Below are positions 1-12,550 of a DNA stretch of 64,000 bases, one piece after another. The stretch lies in assembly GCF_008831285.2 (NCBI RefSeq), contig NC_045139.1, forward strand, positions 26,204,412-26,268,411. Reading direction: 5' to 3'. The position numbers and the translations under genes are program-made. The DNA is from Nymphaea colorata (lineage: Eukaryota; Streptophyta; Magnoliopsida; Nymphaeales; Nymphaeaceae). Numbering within the stretch: position 1 is the stretch's first letter; every line of letters starts with the position of its first letter. The notes under the pieces are model-generated. The model had not been told where the DNA came from, made no database searches, and saw only the letters and a program-made list of their open reading frames with translations.

Positions 1-641
1 TTGAGGTGAAAAAAAAAGGAGAAAATGACATCTTCTGGCCTGACTAGTTTAGCGGTGATGGCACATTAATTTTGAATTTTTATTGGGTTTAGCTTTCAAA
101 TAAATTAGGAAAAGCAAAATCTTATTGGGTATGTAAAGATGGAACCACAAGTAGATACATCATACATATATGGAGAAAACTTCTCTTCAATAATAAACAC
201 CACGCTATCTTTATTTTTACTTATTGTCAAAGAAGACACAAATTAAATACAAATCAATGTAATACACCGATTCCAACGGAGCAATCGGCAGAATCACGTA
301 ACATCAAGGCGTGTATACAATATATAAAAAAGCAGACAACAATATTACAGGCCGCCTGTGAAAGGGACACCAGTATCAGGAAGCCAGCTGCTCCCACCAA
401 TGAAGGTGGCAACTGTGAATTTCGAGGCCTGTGCTTGAGAGAAGTCCGAATGATATCCCTTCCATTTCACCCTCTTCAACGTCGAACTTCCAGGTCCGGT
501 GTTGTTAAATTCAGCATAGAAGATGGTACTTGGCGCAGAATCTCCCGTCCATGGAAGCCAACCAGCAGGATCAACCAAGGTTCCGATGACTGTGTTCATT
601 ACGATGGTGGTGGAATACACCTTCCATGGCCTGCCCAGGAG
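1..641. repeat. Duplicated block, copy 1: pectin methylesterase 3' end and downstream DNA
   Basis: This stretch matches 28551-29184 base for base apart from scattered substitutions and a roughly 12-base indel near position 155. By eye the copies are about 97% identical. The match reaches the left window edge, so the duplication probably continues outside. It stops abruptly at about 641, inside the codons of the LGRPW motif, where the sequence switches to retrotransposon LTR DNA. Confidence 0.93.
345..641 (-). pseudogene. Truncated pectin methylesterase fragment (last ~99 codons)
   Basis: The minus strand encodes the C-terminal end of a pectin methylesterase from the LGRPWK motif to a TAA stop at 345-347. 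It is nearly identical to the end of the intact gene at 28887-34981, with a few substitutions such as a GGL instead of AGL terminus. Everything upstream of LGRPW is missing: the pro-region, both catalytic aspartates and the rest of the beta-helix. At 641 the sequence passes into LTR DNA, so an open frame runs on for a few artefactual codons. It cannot make an active enzyme. The fragment is 3' terminal coding sequence plus 3' flank, so it arose by DNA duplication rather than retroposition. Confidence 0.95.
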
Positions 642-1003
642 ATTACACTCAATCTCTATTTTAGAAGAAACACTCAATCTCTATTTTAGAGACAAGAGGC
701 TATGCTCAAGTGCACTGGGAGCATGGAAAGATGAGATGATTTTCATTTTAAGCTTAAATCATTCTTTCTATTTTATTAAATATGACATTGTCTCTATTTT
801 CTTATCATCTTATTTCTCCATGGCCAAAGAAGATAGCACTCAATCTCTATTTTAAAGACAAGAGGCTATACTTGAGTGCACCGGGAGCATGAAAAGATGG
901 AATAGTATATCATTTCATAGTTACCTCATGTTCTATCTCTCTTTACATCATGTTTTTTCTCTCATTCACTCCATCATGTTCTCTCTCTTTCTCCCTCCGT
1001 CAT

Positions 1004-1004
<1 letters not shown>

Positions 1005-1045
<41 letters not shown>
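1005..1045. repeat. (CT)n microsatellite
   Basis: About 20 uninterrupted CT units inside the LTR fragment. The matching tract in the solo LTR near 21786-21804 is shorter, so the tract has changed length since the two copies split. Confidence 0.95.
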
Positions 1046-1048
<3 letters not shown>

Positions 1049-1710
1049 TTCCTTCCTTGAATATTGTCTACATGCTATCAATGCATGCTTGCTTAATTTT
1101 CCATTTATATGAGAATGCACGGTGAGAATGAGAGTGTGGTTTGGGATTCTCTCTTTATTATTGTGTTGATTAATTTTTGAGGTTGAGACTTGTCCAACCC
1201 GGGAAAAACCTTCACGAATTTGTAAATGTTAAAGTGCAATTTCATATCATTTCGTGTTAGTTTCCTTTTAATTGACCGATTAAGAACTCTAATGATCACC
1301 CTATCGTGTGGTTTGAGTTTCTTCCATACCCAATGGTGGAAGAAACATATTCATTTGCAACTAATGAAATAACTATGTTTTATATTTTCTAAAATATTTT
1401 CAAAAGATTCCTTTCTAATATGGCTTTGGAGACTTAGCTTAGGCTCTAGTATGAGTCCAAACACCCCTCCGGCCTATATCAAACTTGAAGTCGGATGATT
1501 AACTTATCTTTAGACTCATGAAGACATACATATTATATACGTATATGTGCACATGATGATTCTCTTTATTATTCTCTCTCTATGTTTACATATGTCTTTT
1601 ACAATTTTTTGTATCAATATGAATGCATATATATATGAATCTCTTACTTTCACTCTCTAGAATCTTTTTCTCTTTTCAAGTTAAATGCCTCCATCAACAA
1701 ATTTCTTATA

Positions 1711-1819
<109 letters not shown>

Positions 1820-2923
1820 TTATCCTTTTCTTTTCCTCTAAAATCTCTCTCTTTATTCAAATCAATGAAGTTTTTACTATCTTCCATATATGTGTATATG
1901 TGATAGTATATACACATCTATGTACATCTTTTCTATCACTTTCTCTTTCTCTCTTTCTTTTGAAAGCTTCATTTTCCTTCTCTACTCAAATTCAAACCTC
2001 ATTTTCATAAACTTACATATATGTATCTATACGTATATATATATATATATACATACGTATATGTGTATATGTATAGGAATGCATATCTTTCTTTCTTTCA
2101 AATCTTTGATTTCGTGATTTTTAAGATCTCTTTTTCATTCTCCTTCTCTAATTTTTCTTACAATTAAAGATCGCATCTTTTGCGTTCTTTTGGATATTTT
2201 TCTAAGACCACAACTCAAGTAATAACCCAATATTAGATTCATGCTTGATGGTCTACAATCTCAATCCAATGTCAAAAAAAAAAAAAAACTTTTCTTTCTT
2301 TGTAAAAATGTTTATTTTAACTATAAAACAAAAATCTTAGATGTATGTTGTGGTAAGAATGCCTTTAGATGTATGTTGTGGTAGAAATGTTTTGCTTTCT
2401 TTCAATCATATAGAATCAATGCTTCAATGCATTCACCTCTACTTAATATCATAAATGAGCACAATCATATCTCCAAAAGAACTTAAGCAAGATGAGATAG
2501 AGCTCTAATTAGGTGGTAACCGAATTAGAGCAAAACCTAAAACCTACTTAAAGTCTTAAGAGAACACTAAAGTGATTTCCAAAATGATTCTCCAAGCTTT
2601 CCAAATGATGTTTACAAAGATTTCTCAACTCTCGTTTTCCTCAAAATGTTTCACATTCTCAAACAATTCTTCAAGAACCTTTTCAAACGTTTGAAACATG
2701 AAACCTTCAATATTCTTCTACACCGTATATAGAAAGGATGTTTAAGCATAAATGAAATGCATAAATATTAAACATAGGTCTTGGATTGATTACCCCTAGT
2801 AAAGGCACTGGGAACGGTCAATCCTCGTACCGACATGCGAGTCCCTTTCTTCCTCATTTTCAAAACAAAAACTCATTTTTCTGAAGCACTCCAAATACCA
2901 AAAAATTTTTGGAGATGCGAACA

Positions 2924-3035
2924 TTGACATATCTTAAAAGTTATTTAAATCAGAGATAGTTTCTCGTATTGTCTTGTGAATTGTGAACTATGGTTGCTGT
3001 CATTCAAAGGCTTGATAGTTCTTGGCAAATCATTC
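2924..3035. repeat. Copy of the right flank of the solo LTR
   Basis: These 112 bases match 23506-23616 immediately right of the solo LTR, beginning with the target-site bases TTGAC. Non-LTR flanking DNA is shared, so copy A is a DNA-level duplicate of the solo-LTR locus and not an independent insertion. The match ends at 3035, where the sequence enters the LTR of the next element. Confidence 0.9.
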
Positions 3036-3589
3036 CCCTCTTTTTGACCAAAAACCTCATTTTAGAGGGTGATTTTAGTCTTTCTAGGTAAACAAGACCG
3101 ATTTGCCCCTTTTTTGGACAAAAAACCTCCTTTTAGAGGGTGATTTTAATCTTTTTGGATAAACAAGACTGATTTACCCCCTCCTTTTGACCAAAAACCT
3201 CCTTTTAGAGGGTGATTTTTTAGTCTTTTTGGGTAAATAAGACCGATTTGCCCTCTTTTTGACCGAAAACCTCCTTTTAGAGGGTGATTTTAGTATTTTT
3301 GAGTAAACAAGACTGATTTACCCCTCCTTTTGACCAAAAACCTCCTTTTAGTGGATGATTTTAGTCTTTTTGGATAAACAAGGCCGATTTGCCCCTCCTT
3401 ATGACCAAAAACCTCCTTTTAGAGGGTGATTTTAGTATTTTTGAGTAAACAAGACTGATTTACCACTTCTTTTGACCAAAAACCTCCTTTTAGTGGATGA
3501 TTTTAGTCTTTTTGGGTAAACAAGACCGATTTACCCCTCCTTATGACCAGAAACCTCCTTTTAGAGGGTGATTTTAGTCTTTTTGAGTC
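3036..3589 (+). repeat. ~71-bp tandem repeat array in LTR U3
   Basis: About eight imperfect copies of a 71-bp unit with core CCTCCTTTTAGAGGG followed by TGATTTTAGTC. Equivalent arrays occupy the same U3 place in the 3' LTR (14838-15412) and, shorter, in the solo LTR (20157-20515). Their position just upstream of the TATA box would suit promoter or enhancer repeats, but that role is inferred. Confidence 0.92.
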
Positions 3590-3627
3590 AAAAAATTCAA
3601 ATTTAGGGTTTTGGCTCCAAAATCTTC

Positions 3628-3635
3628 TATAAATA
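3628..3635 (+). promoter_or_regulatory. LTR TATA box
   Basis: TATAAATA sits about 40 bp after the U3 repeat array and just before a CT-rich leader. The same arrangement recurs at 15444-15451 (as TATAAATG) and 20696-20703. It is the likely core promoter for element transcription, marking the U3/R boundary shortly downstream. Confidence 0.75.
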
Positions 3636-5700
3636 CCTTTCATTCCCCCCCTCTTGGGCAAGATTGACCCTTGAGAGAAACTCTAGTGTATTCTCACTTG
3701 AAGACTTAGAGTTTCTCTTGAGCTCTCTCTCTCTTCCTCTTCCTCTCTCCATTTTCTTCTCCAACTTGGAGCAAGCTACAACCCTCTTGAAGGCATCATC
3801 TTAGAGCTTCACTCAAAGAGGATTTCAAGTGAAGGTGTTTATCTTCCGTAGGTCATTTCTCATTAGAGGTATGTAATCATCATCCCTTTCATTTCTTTTT
3901 TTTTTCCTCATTTTCATCTCCCCATGGCCAAATGAGATAGCACTCAACCTCTTTTTAGAGACAAGAGGCTATGCTCAAGTGCACCGGGAGCATGAGAATA
4001 TGAAATGATATTTTATTTTATAATCAAATCATGCTCTTTCAAGTATTCTTGTTGTTGTTGTTCTTTCCCTTCATGAATATATTCTTGTTGTTATTGTTAT
4101 TTCCTTTATTCAATATAGCCTTGTTCTTGTTATTTTCTTTTCTCTCTTCCTCCTCTCCTCACCATGGCCAAATGCATAGTTGCTTGGTTTTCTACTTATA
4201 TGTGAATGTATGGTAGGAATGAGAGTGTGGTTTGGGGACTCTTTATTTTCATATTAATTTTTGAGGTTGGGACTTGTCCAACCCGGGATAAACCCTCACG
4301 AAAATGTACATGTTAATATGCATTTGCATGTTATTTTGCGCTAGTTTCATTCTTAATCATCCCATTAGAAACCCTAACGAGTGTCTCGTTATGTTGCTTG
4401 TTTTCTTTTATACCCAACGGTGGAAGAAATATATCCCTTACAACAAACTAAATAATAACATTCTATGCTTATTTTTCAAAACATTTTTAAATGGAATATT
4501 CTAACATGGCCTTAGGGACTTAGCTTAGACTCTTGCATGAGTCTAAGGTCTCCTCCAGCCCATATTAAACTTGAAGTTGATAATTTTAAGTTGTTCCTTG
4601 ATTTCTAATCTTGTGAAGGTATAGATGTATGCACATGTTATATACATCTATGCCAACATGATGACCCCCATCTTTCTCTCTCTATGCTTTCACTTTCCAT
4701 TTTATAAAATTTCATATATGCATGAACACGTATGTACATATGCTCCGTTTCTTCTCTTTCAAATATTTATTCTTCTTTTCAAGACAAATATCTTCTCTTA
4801 TAAAATTTCTCATACTCATATATACATATGATATTTTTCTTTTCCTCTAAAATCTCTTTTTCTTTTCCAATCAATACATCTTTTTCTCTTAAGTTTTTAT
4901 ATGTGATGGTATGTACACATGTATGCATGTCTTTCTCTATTTCTCTCTCTTTCTTTTCATAAGAGTGTTTTATCTCTTATATTCTTTTTAACATTCTCCT
5001 CTCACGAACTTTTCATTTACCAACTTCATTAAGACCACAAACCAAGTAATGACCTAATATTGGAATCATGCTTGATGGTCTACTATCCCTATCCCTTTTC
5101 AAAAAAAAAAAAAATTCCTTCTTATATATAATAGTTATAACAACGAAATCTTAGACGTATGTTGTTGTGGTAGGAATGACATTCTTTCAATCATATAGGA
5201 TAAATACATCCATGCATTCTCACCCACTTTGTTTCACTTATGATCACAAGCACCTCTCCAAAAAAACTTAAGCAAGATGAGATAAAGCTCTAGCTAGGTG
5301 GTAATCAAATTAGAGCAAAATCTCAAACCTACTTAAAGTCTTAAGAGAACACTAAAGTGATTTCAAAATGAATTTCACAAGTTTTTCAAATGATATTTAC
5401 TAGTTCCACTTTTTCCTCAAAACATTTCACATTTTCAAGCAACTCTTCAAGAATCTTTTCAAAAGTTTGAAACATCAAACTTTCAATATTTTCTACACCG
5501 CATATAGAATCAAAAAGATGTTTAAGTTAAAACGAAATGCATCAATGATAAACATAGCCCTTGGATTGATTACCCCCGGTAAAGGTGCCGAGAACGGTCG
5601 ATCCTCGTACCGACGGGCGAGTCCCTTTTTTTTCTTATTTCAAAATAAAACTCAATTTTTTTGAAGCACTCCAAATGCAATAAAATTTGAGATGCAAACA

Positions 5701-5721
5701 GATGGCGACCGTGATGGGACC
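5701..5721 (+). other. Primer-binding site of the gypsy element
   Basis: Immediately after the 5' LTR end the sequence reads GATGGCGACCGTGATGGGAC. TGGCG followed by a G-rich stretch directly after the LTR resembles the tRNA-type primer sites of Tat/Ogre elements, often assigned to tRNA-Arg. The exact tRNA was not checked. Confidence 0.6.
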
Positions 5722-6500
5722 CGTCATCGTTTGACTATGATTATAATTGATGCATTTCTACAAACTTGAACATCTCATATATTGCCAATGATAAAGCATG
5801 TCCCCTATTTTGGCCTCGACCCCATTGACATTTCATTGCATTGTTTGGTGATTGTGATTGTTTTCTTGCACATAGTACTAATTGAGGAGGATCAATCATG
5901 TTCACATATATCTATGATCACATACCACCCTTCTCAATTTAGAAGTTGTTTGAAAACCATGTTTGCTCTTCTATTTTAATCATGAAACTTAGGCAACATT
6001 GCATTAGAGACAACTCATTTTATATGATTTCTCATATTTCAAAATTCCTCATACCTATTTGTCCCGGTCATCATAATGCCGGGCTTGGTCTTTGACGGTA
6101 GCACAATACTAATCCTTACAACTAGACCACACCTTGGGCGGGAAACCCCCCTCGTTAGTACCATGAGTTGTAATTTATGGTATATCGACGAGTGATTAAG
6201 AAGAAGTTGATGAACCATACACTTAGTTGCCTAAGGAAGAATCTATGCTCGTACTAAGCCATTTGGCTAAGGTATAAAAGCATAACTTGACATTGGATTA
6301 CCGTGACACAAAATTATGTCAATTAGGTTCCTATACCCAATTTTCTAAAAAAAAAATTATTTCATGATAGATGTTGATGTGCGTGAAACCTTATGTGATG
6401 ATTTACAACCTCATTCCACACAACTACTTCATATTGTCTTTGTCAACTTAGTCAATGTTTTCCACTAATTCAATCTTTATCTTTTAGAGTCATCATTCAA
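5722..6500 (+). other. Untranslated leader of the gypsy element
   Basis: No coding similarity seen. Long untranslated leaders between primer site and first ORF are usual for this lineage. Confidence 0.5.
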
Positions 6501-6519
6501 GATGTATTCTTTCCAATGT

Positions 6520-7698
6520 GGTGTCACATTCCCTTATGATCCCATCCTTTTTGGGAAGGTCCCGAACGATCCACCTACATTTCTCTTGAGTTTAAACCTT
6601 TGGCTCCCGAATGGTATCGGACTTGGCATCCCACCTTCTCTCAGATGTTTCTTTCTTACTTTGAAGAATATGGGCTAGACAGTGGCAGCTGGAGGAATGC
6701 AGTCAGTTGATGGAAATTTGGTACATGCAATCGCCGAGCATTGGAACCCAAGGACCTCTTCTTTTTGGTTTTCATGGGGAGAAGTAACAATATTACTAGA
6801 TGAATTTGCCGAAATACTAGACCTCCTTACCCCAACTTGCGACCCAAATGATCTATTGAAAAAATAATTCCTTATAAACCCAACCAAGGTCAATGCAAAT
6901 GACCTCATTGCTCACTTTGCTGGACGAAAAACTTGGCCTTTAGCAGAAAACCATGAAAATCAAAGCATCAACATGAAAAAATTGTATGAAGAATTTGGAA
7001 CCTATGTTGAACCTTCTACCCTACCTCGAAAAGCCATAGGGAGAATTAAACATTGTATGATGCTCTGCACAGTAGGAGTGACCCTTTTTACCGATGGAAG
7101 TGACCTTTTAGATGTCTGTATTGCCCAACTTTTCTGGGTATGGGGGCATAGAGGGACTCGACACTTGTCAATAGCAATGACAGCCTTAGCCTTCCTTTAC
7201 CGAGGACTCACCTACTTTACCATTGGAGGTATCGACTTCATAGAAGGATGCACATATGTTTTACAATTGTGGTTCCTCAAGCATGCGGGACCCCAAGCCA
7301 GTCTATTCAGAAACACTGATGGATCATTGACAACCTTGGAGCAATACCGTCATTTGATCAAGCAATTGAATGAAGGAGAGATCATTTGGAACTATTGTGA
7401 TCATCGGCAGAACCTACCCCGATACACTCACCATTATCATGGGCGTACCGCACTCTTGGGCCCTTACTTCATAGTTGATTATTGTGCTAATATATGTATG
7501 AGACAGTTCTCTCAAAGGCAGAAGATGGTCTCTATGCATGCACCAATTGGAGCTATTCCCGAATTTGACCTTAGTTCTCCTCAATGAACGGCATTGTTTG
7601 CAGTAGCTCGACAAGAATGGAAGACACAGATGTCATACACTTGGTTCATACGCCCAGTGGTGAAGAGGGAATATGATGAGTGGTGGGATGCCAGCTGA
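6520..7698 (+). pseudogene. Tat/Ogre-type ORF1 upstream of gag
   Basis: A reading frame lying between the primer site and gag, on the same strand, in the place where Tat/Ogre elements carry an extra ORF1 of unknown function. From about 6682 one frame runs to 7698 with in-frame stops at 6865-6867 and 7585-7587. An earlier part (about 6520-6680, with the motif PEWYRTWHPTF) sits in another frame, implying an indel. The motif HWNPRTSSFWFSWGE followed by a Leu-rich stretch resembles the start of plant DUF7745 or plant-mobile-domain-like proteins linked to this ORF. The family assignment rests on motif memory and position. The ORF cannot make a full protein. Confidence 0.65.
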
Positions 7699-7889
7699 CC
7701 ATCATCCATCATTCCCTAAAAATTTTATGTTGTCAACTTTGTATTTCTTCTATCGTTGTCATCTTTATTAGTATCTTTGGATGTAAGTTTTAAAACTTGT
7801 AATGCAATATGAACCTTCATTTTGTCATCATTTCCGTCCAATAACTCTATTTTCTTGTGTCATAAGGTGAATACTTGAAAGCCAACAAG

Positions 7890-9319
7890 ATGGTTGAAAC
7901 TAGATCGCAAGCTAAGCAAGCTCCTCAAAACGAGGCTTCATCTTCTGAACTCCGGCCAGAAACACTTGGCCTACCAGCAATCGAGCCAGAAGCTTACCAT
8001 ATGTTCTGTTTGTTCATGGAGCGATTCATGAAAGAGCAAGAATAGCAAAAGGCCTTGATGGTTACTCCAGAGCCAGAGAATGAAAAGGCTGCCAAGCAGA
8101 AAAGAAAGAAGAAGAAGAACAAGTCCTCTCCTACAGATCAGGATGAAGATTATTTGAGTTCGGATTCGGTAATTAGTAAGGAAGAAAAACTCGAACTGCT
8201 TCCTCTCAAAAAGAAAAAGACAACAAAGAAAAGCAAAAAGGGAAAAGAAATTATGATAGAAAGCAACTCACCTAGTCTTATCACCACTGAAAGTTCGGAA
8301 GAGAAGCCCAGAAGAAAGAGAAAGTCTACCAAGAAAGGCAAAAAGACCAAGAAGTACATCCCTAGCAGTAGCTCAGATAGTGAGAGTTTTGAAGAAAAAG
8401 TAAAGGAGATAAAGGGTAAGAAGAAAAAGACCAAGCCAGAATTGGTCGAATCAAGTGATGATGAAAGTCCGACTAAGCGCAGATTCTATGAAATAGAAAA
8501 AAGAGTGAACAATCTTGAGCTTAGGGGGAAGGGGAAACGTTCATATTCATGTGAGGACTACTACCTTGGCATTGAAGGGGACGAAGACGTGAAAGGCCTG
8601 TCCAGAGAATTCATCAGATATGATGGAACCACTTGCCCACACGTTCATCTTTCAACCTTTTTCAATGATTGCTACAAAATTCGGACAAATAACAGAGCTT
8701 TGTTTCGATATTTTCCAAGAAATCTTGAAGGCATTGCCACACAATGGTACAAAGAAAATGTCAATCCAATCGAGCTGAAGGAGTTTGACAAGTTGATTAA
8801 CATGTTTGTTGAAAGATTTGAGCAAAATGTTCCCATGGCTTCAACTCTCAGTGCCATTTGCAGTCTTCATCAGAAACAAGGAGAAAAGGCTCGGGAATTC
8901 ATCCAAAAATGGAGAATTCAATGCAATAAGATGAAGGACCCCATTTCTGAGACACAAGCCTTGTCACTCATTAGGAAAAATCTTGCCCAACCCTTGAAAG
9001 TCTCATCCGCAACGCCCCGATCAAAACATTTGTTGAGTTGATTGAACAAGCGAACTCGATAGAAAAAGGGATTGAGGAAGGAGATTTTGATGGAATTATT
9101 GCTCCTAAGTACAAAGAAGATGGGAAGAAAGGAGGAAAGACACAACTACCTGCACACTTCATAGCCAATGTTGGCATTAGAAAGGACCATGGCAATAACT
9201 ACAAGCATTTCAAGGAAGTCAGTTTCAAGAAAAACACGCAGTTTCTCAAAGGCAATGATGAAAGGAAAAACAAACACCCAGGTTGGAGCTACGACCGGAA
9301 ATTCACTCCTCTGAGCTAG
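7890..9319 (+). pseudogene. gag of the Tat/Ogre gypsy element
   Basis: The capsid-type polyprotein begins at the ATG at 7890 (MVETRSQAKQ). It continues through an in-frame TAG at 8043-8045 into a long Lys/Ser-rich basic segment (about 8090-8500). The retrotransposon gag core follows (about 8580-9030, with FRYFPRNLEG and ATQWYKE). A single-base frameshift near 8998 moves the frame before ELIEQANSIEKG, and a TAG at 9317-9319 stops it again. Gag would package element RNA in the cytoplasm. Here it is broken at three places. Confidence 0.88.
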
Positions 9320-10540
9320 TCTCGGGAGAAGATCCTGGAATACCTTCTCGCCAAAGGAACTATAGTCTTGCCAAAAGTATCAGAGCCTCCGAAAATGATG
9401 GGAGGAAATAAAGAAAAACGGTGCAAGTTTCATCGTACCCCTGGTCATGACACTGAAGATTGTTTTGTCTTCAAAAATATTATTCAAGACTTCATCAACA
9501 AAGATCTCAAGATTTGTGATGATAGCATCCCTGAGATACTAAGGAATCCATTCCCTGACCACGGAAAGGCGGCAGTGGCCATGATCACTACAGGCACTCC
9601 ACTTCCGTACCATCCACAAGAGCACATTCAACCTTATATTGGGAGCAGTTCACATAAAGTCATGGTGGTAGACCAAAGAAAGGAACCTCTGGATTTCATT
9701 GCTATGATGAATGGCATGATAGAAAGTTTGCCCAAGAAACTTCCCATGATTCCGAAGGCTTTTATCTTACAAGGCGACGAATCATCAGATGACTCCACAG
9801 ATGAAGATCCATGCTATTTGGAGGTTCTTTCCTTGGAAGAGCATATGGATGAGGGAGACTCGGTTCAAGCTTCTAAAAATCAGTCAATTACCTTCTCAGA
9901 AAAATACCTCTCAAAATGGAGATATTTCTATGAAGATGCTCTTTACATCGTTGTTCAGGTTAATGGGATGACAGTGCCACATGTTTTGATTGATGGAGGA
10001 AGTGGTTTGAATATTTGTCCTGATCGCACGGCTAAAATATTGGGGTTTCGTGAAAACAAATATCACTCAAATGATATCAAGATCTACGGATATGATGGCC
10101 GAAGCATGAACAACGAAGGCACTCTCGATATGAACGTGACCATCGAAAATACTAGCCATCACATTATGTTCCATGTGATAGATGTGCCACCATCATATAA
10201 CTTACTTTTAGGACGACCCTGGGTCCACCAAATATGAGGAGTCCCATCCACTCTTTATCAATGCTTCAAATGGAATTTGGGCACATCAGTCATCACTATA
10301 CGTGCTGAGGATCCAACCGGAATGCTAGTGCAACCAATGCTCCCTAGGCCAATTGATCCAGTGAATGTACCCATCATAAGAACAAGAAAGGACGAATCTT
10401 TGGAAGAATGGATGCAGAACATAAAGATAGGTGAATCATTTGAAAGTGCCCATATTGTTTTGAGCAATCATGCAAGTTACCAAGAACTTCATATATTGTT
10501 CATTTCACAAAAAATCCTAAAGGTTTTCAGTTGCTTCTGA
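9320..10540 (+). pseudogene. gag C-terminal zinc-knuckle region and aspartic protease
   Basis: The frame continues from gag after the 9317 stop. A Cys/His motif CKFHRTPGHDTEDC at about 9422-9463 is the nucleic-acid-binding knuckle-like part of Tat-lineage polyproteins. The retroviral-type aspartic protease follows, with the active-site motif LIDGGSGLNICP at about 9985-10020 and LLLGRPWVHQ near 10203-10232. A TGA at 10235-10237 replaces a sense codon. The same frame then runs to 10540, covering the protease-RT linker. The protease would cut the Gag-Pol polyprotein. Confidence 0.85.
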
Positions 10541-10968
10541 AAGGTGGCTACCGTCCATTCACTGGCCTCGAAAAAAATGAAAATGGCATCTTGCAGCCGA
10601 TTAGCATCCCTTTTTAGATGAACACGAGAGGATTGAGATATCATGAAGGAATTTGAAGAAGATCTTTGGGGCTAATAGTACTCACTTTTGTTTCAAATCC
10701 TCCCATGAATTTTGTAATTTTAAACATCTTTTTGTCTGGTCTCATGAGAGGACCCATTCTATGAACTAAGAACTTTTTTGTTATATGCAATGCAAATAAT
10801 CTTTTGTTGTCAATTTTAATTTCGTCCAACTCTTTCCTTTATCCTATTTACAGGATGTCAAAACTCAATATCTCTCAGTTTGTTCTTTTTCTACGGAAGT
10901 CCCCCCAGAAAGCATTTATCGAACAAGTAGTCGGTGAAAGGGATTCTACGACAATACCCGAGTCATAA
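10541..10968 (+). other. Degraded gag-pro to RT junction of the gypsy element
   Basis: No continuous frame. Short conceptual pieces (for example around 10860-10960) look like polyprotein linker, and the frame changes between protease and RT. Confidence 0.5.
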
Positions 10969-12550
10969 TTGCCAGAATTCACTCAGATTCAGAAACAAGA
11001 ACATCCCTCATCTTTGGTTAATGATCCAATTGAAGAGATTAATATTGGAACCAGTGAAGATCCTAAAATTCTTCAAATTGGCACCAGTTTGTTAATATAT
11101 GAGAAGAGAGAATTGGTGGACTTTCTTATAAGTAACCAAGAAGCTTTTGCTTGGACTTATGAAGATATGCCAGGTTTAGACCCCCAGTTGGTCGAACATC
11201 GTTTGCCTTTAAATCCTAATTGCAAGCCGATTAAGCAAAAATTGCGCAAGCTTGACCCTCGACCAGAAAACCCTGTAAAAGAAAAACTAGAGGACCTGCT
11301 AAATGCAAAATTTATTTGTGCTGTTGATTACCCCGAATGGTTGGCGAACATCGTGGTGGTCCCCAAGAAAAATGGTAAAGTTAGGTTGTGCATCGACTTT
11401 CGAGACTTGAGCAAAACCACACCGAAGGATGATTATCCTCTTCCAAACATTGATATGTTGGTAGACAGTACTGCAGGCCATGCAATGTTTTCTTTCATGG
11501 ATGGATATTCGGGATATAATCAGATCAAATTAGCAATCAAAGATCAACCTAAGACCATTTTTACTACACCCTGGGGCACTTTTTGTTACACGATAATGCC
11601 ATTTGGGTTGAAGAATGTTGGAGCAACCTATCAAAGATCCATGGCTGCTATCTTCTATGATCAGATGCATAAAATCATGGATGCGTATATCGATGACATA
11701 TTGATCAAATCCAAGACGAAAGAAGATCACATTGAAACTCTTGCCCAAGTATTCGAGAGGCTTTTACAGTACAAGCTTCGCCTGAATCCTCAAAAGTGTG
11801 TGTTTGGGGTTGAGTCACGCAAACTCTTAGGTTTCATGGTCAGTAAGAAGGGGATTGAAATGGATCTTACCAAAGCTAAGACAATAATCGATATGCCACC
11901 ACCTACCAATATCAAGGAGTTGCGAAGCTTGCAAGGACGAATCCAATCCATCAGACGATTCATTTCCAATCTGGCTATGAGATGCGAGCCATTCAACCAG
12001 CTGTTGAGGAAAGATGTTAAGTTTGAATGGGGTTTTGAATGCCAACAGTCATTCAAAAGGATCAAGAAATACCTTCTAAATCCACCAATTATAAAACCAC
12101 CAACGTTGGGTAGACCATTGCTGCTTTACATCGCAGTGAATGAGTCAGCATGTGGCGACTTTTTGACACAATATGAGGAATGAAGTCGCATCGAACATGC
12201 AATCTATTACACTAGGAAGACTTTTGTTCAGTACGAAAAGAAGTACTCTCCAATAAAAAAAACTTGTCTGGCATTGGTTTGGATGTGTCAGAAGTTGAGA
12301 CATTATTTATTAGCTTGTGAGGTCAAGATACTCTTCAAACTAAATCCTCTCAAGTACATCTTGGAACAACCATTCCTTAATGGGTGTATCGCCAAATGGC
12401 AAGTTCTGTTGATGCAATATGATCTTGAATATGTGTCTCAAAAGTCAATCAAAGGACAAGCAATTGCGGATCAGTTAGCAGACTTTCCTCAGTACGAAGA
12501 AATCAGAACAAATGATGAGTTTCCAGATGAACATGTACTAAGATTGGAAA
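10969..12550 (+). pseudogene. Gypsy reverse transcriptase and first RNase H
   Basis: The RT is nearly intact from 10969 to 12183. Visible motifs are the pre-RT segment RLPLNPNCKPIKQK, VVVPKKNGKVRLCIDFRDLS, IMPFGLKNVGATYQR and the catalytic YIDDILIKS (about 11685-11711). The thumb and connection follow, with LLGFMVSKKGIEMD. TGA at 12181-12183 interrupts the first RNase H, which continues in frame with YSPIKKTCLALVW and a retained tail to about 12550. RT copies element RNA into cDNA in virus-like particles. The YIDD active site is preserved, but the stop and the flanking frameshifts make the polyprotein non-functional. Confidence 0.93.

Larger units (their letters stand above)
3036..5700 (+). 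mobile_element. 5' LTR (left-truncated) of the Tat/Ogre gypsy element
   Basis: This LTR lacks its expected start, TGTAATCACC, which is present in the 3' LTR (14665) and in the solo LTR (20092). It enters directly within the U3 repeat array. It keeps a TATA box at 3628-3635, a pyrimidine-rich transcribed leader, one copy of the ~180-bp motif near 3915-4010, and an end GCAAACA at 5700 followed by a primer-binding site. Retained length is 2665 bp. A full LTR of this family is 3414 bp, judged from the solo copy. Confidence 0.85.

Noticed and set aside
3036-3589. Regular ~71-bp repeats as a possible CRISPR array
   Set aside because: Whole units repeat, without unique spacers; the array sits in LTR U3 of a plant retrotransposon.
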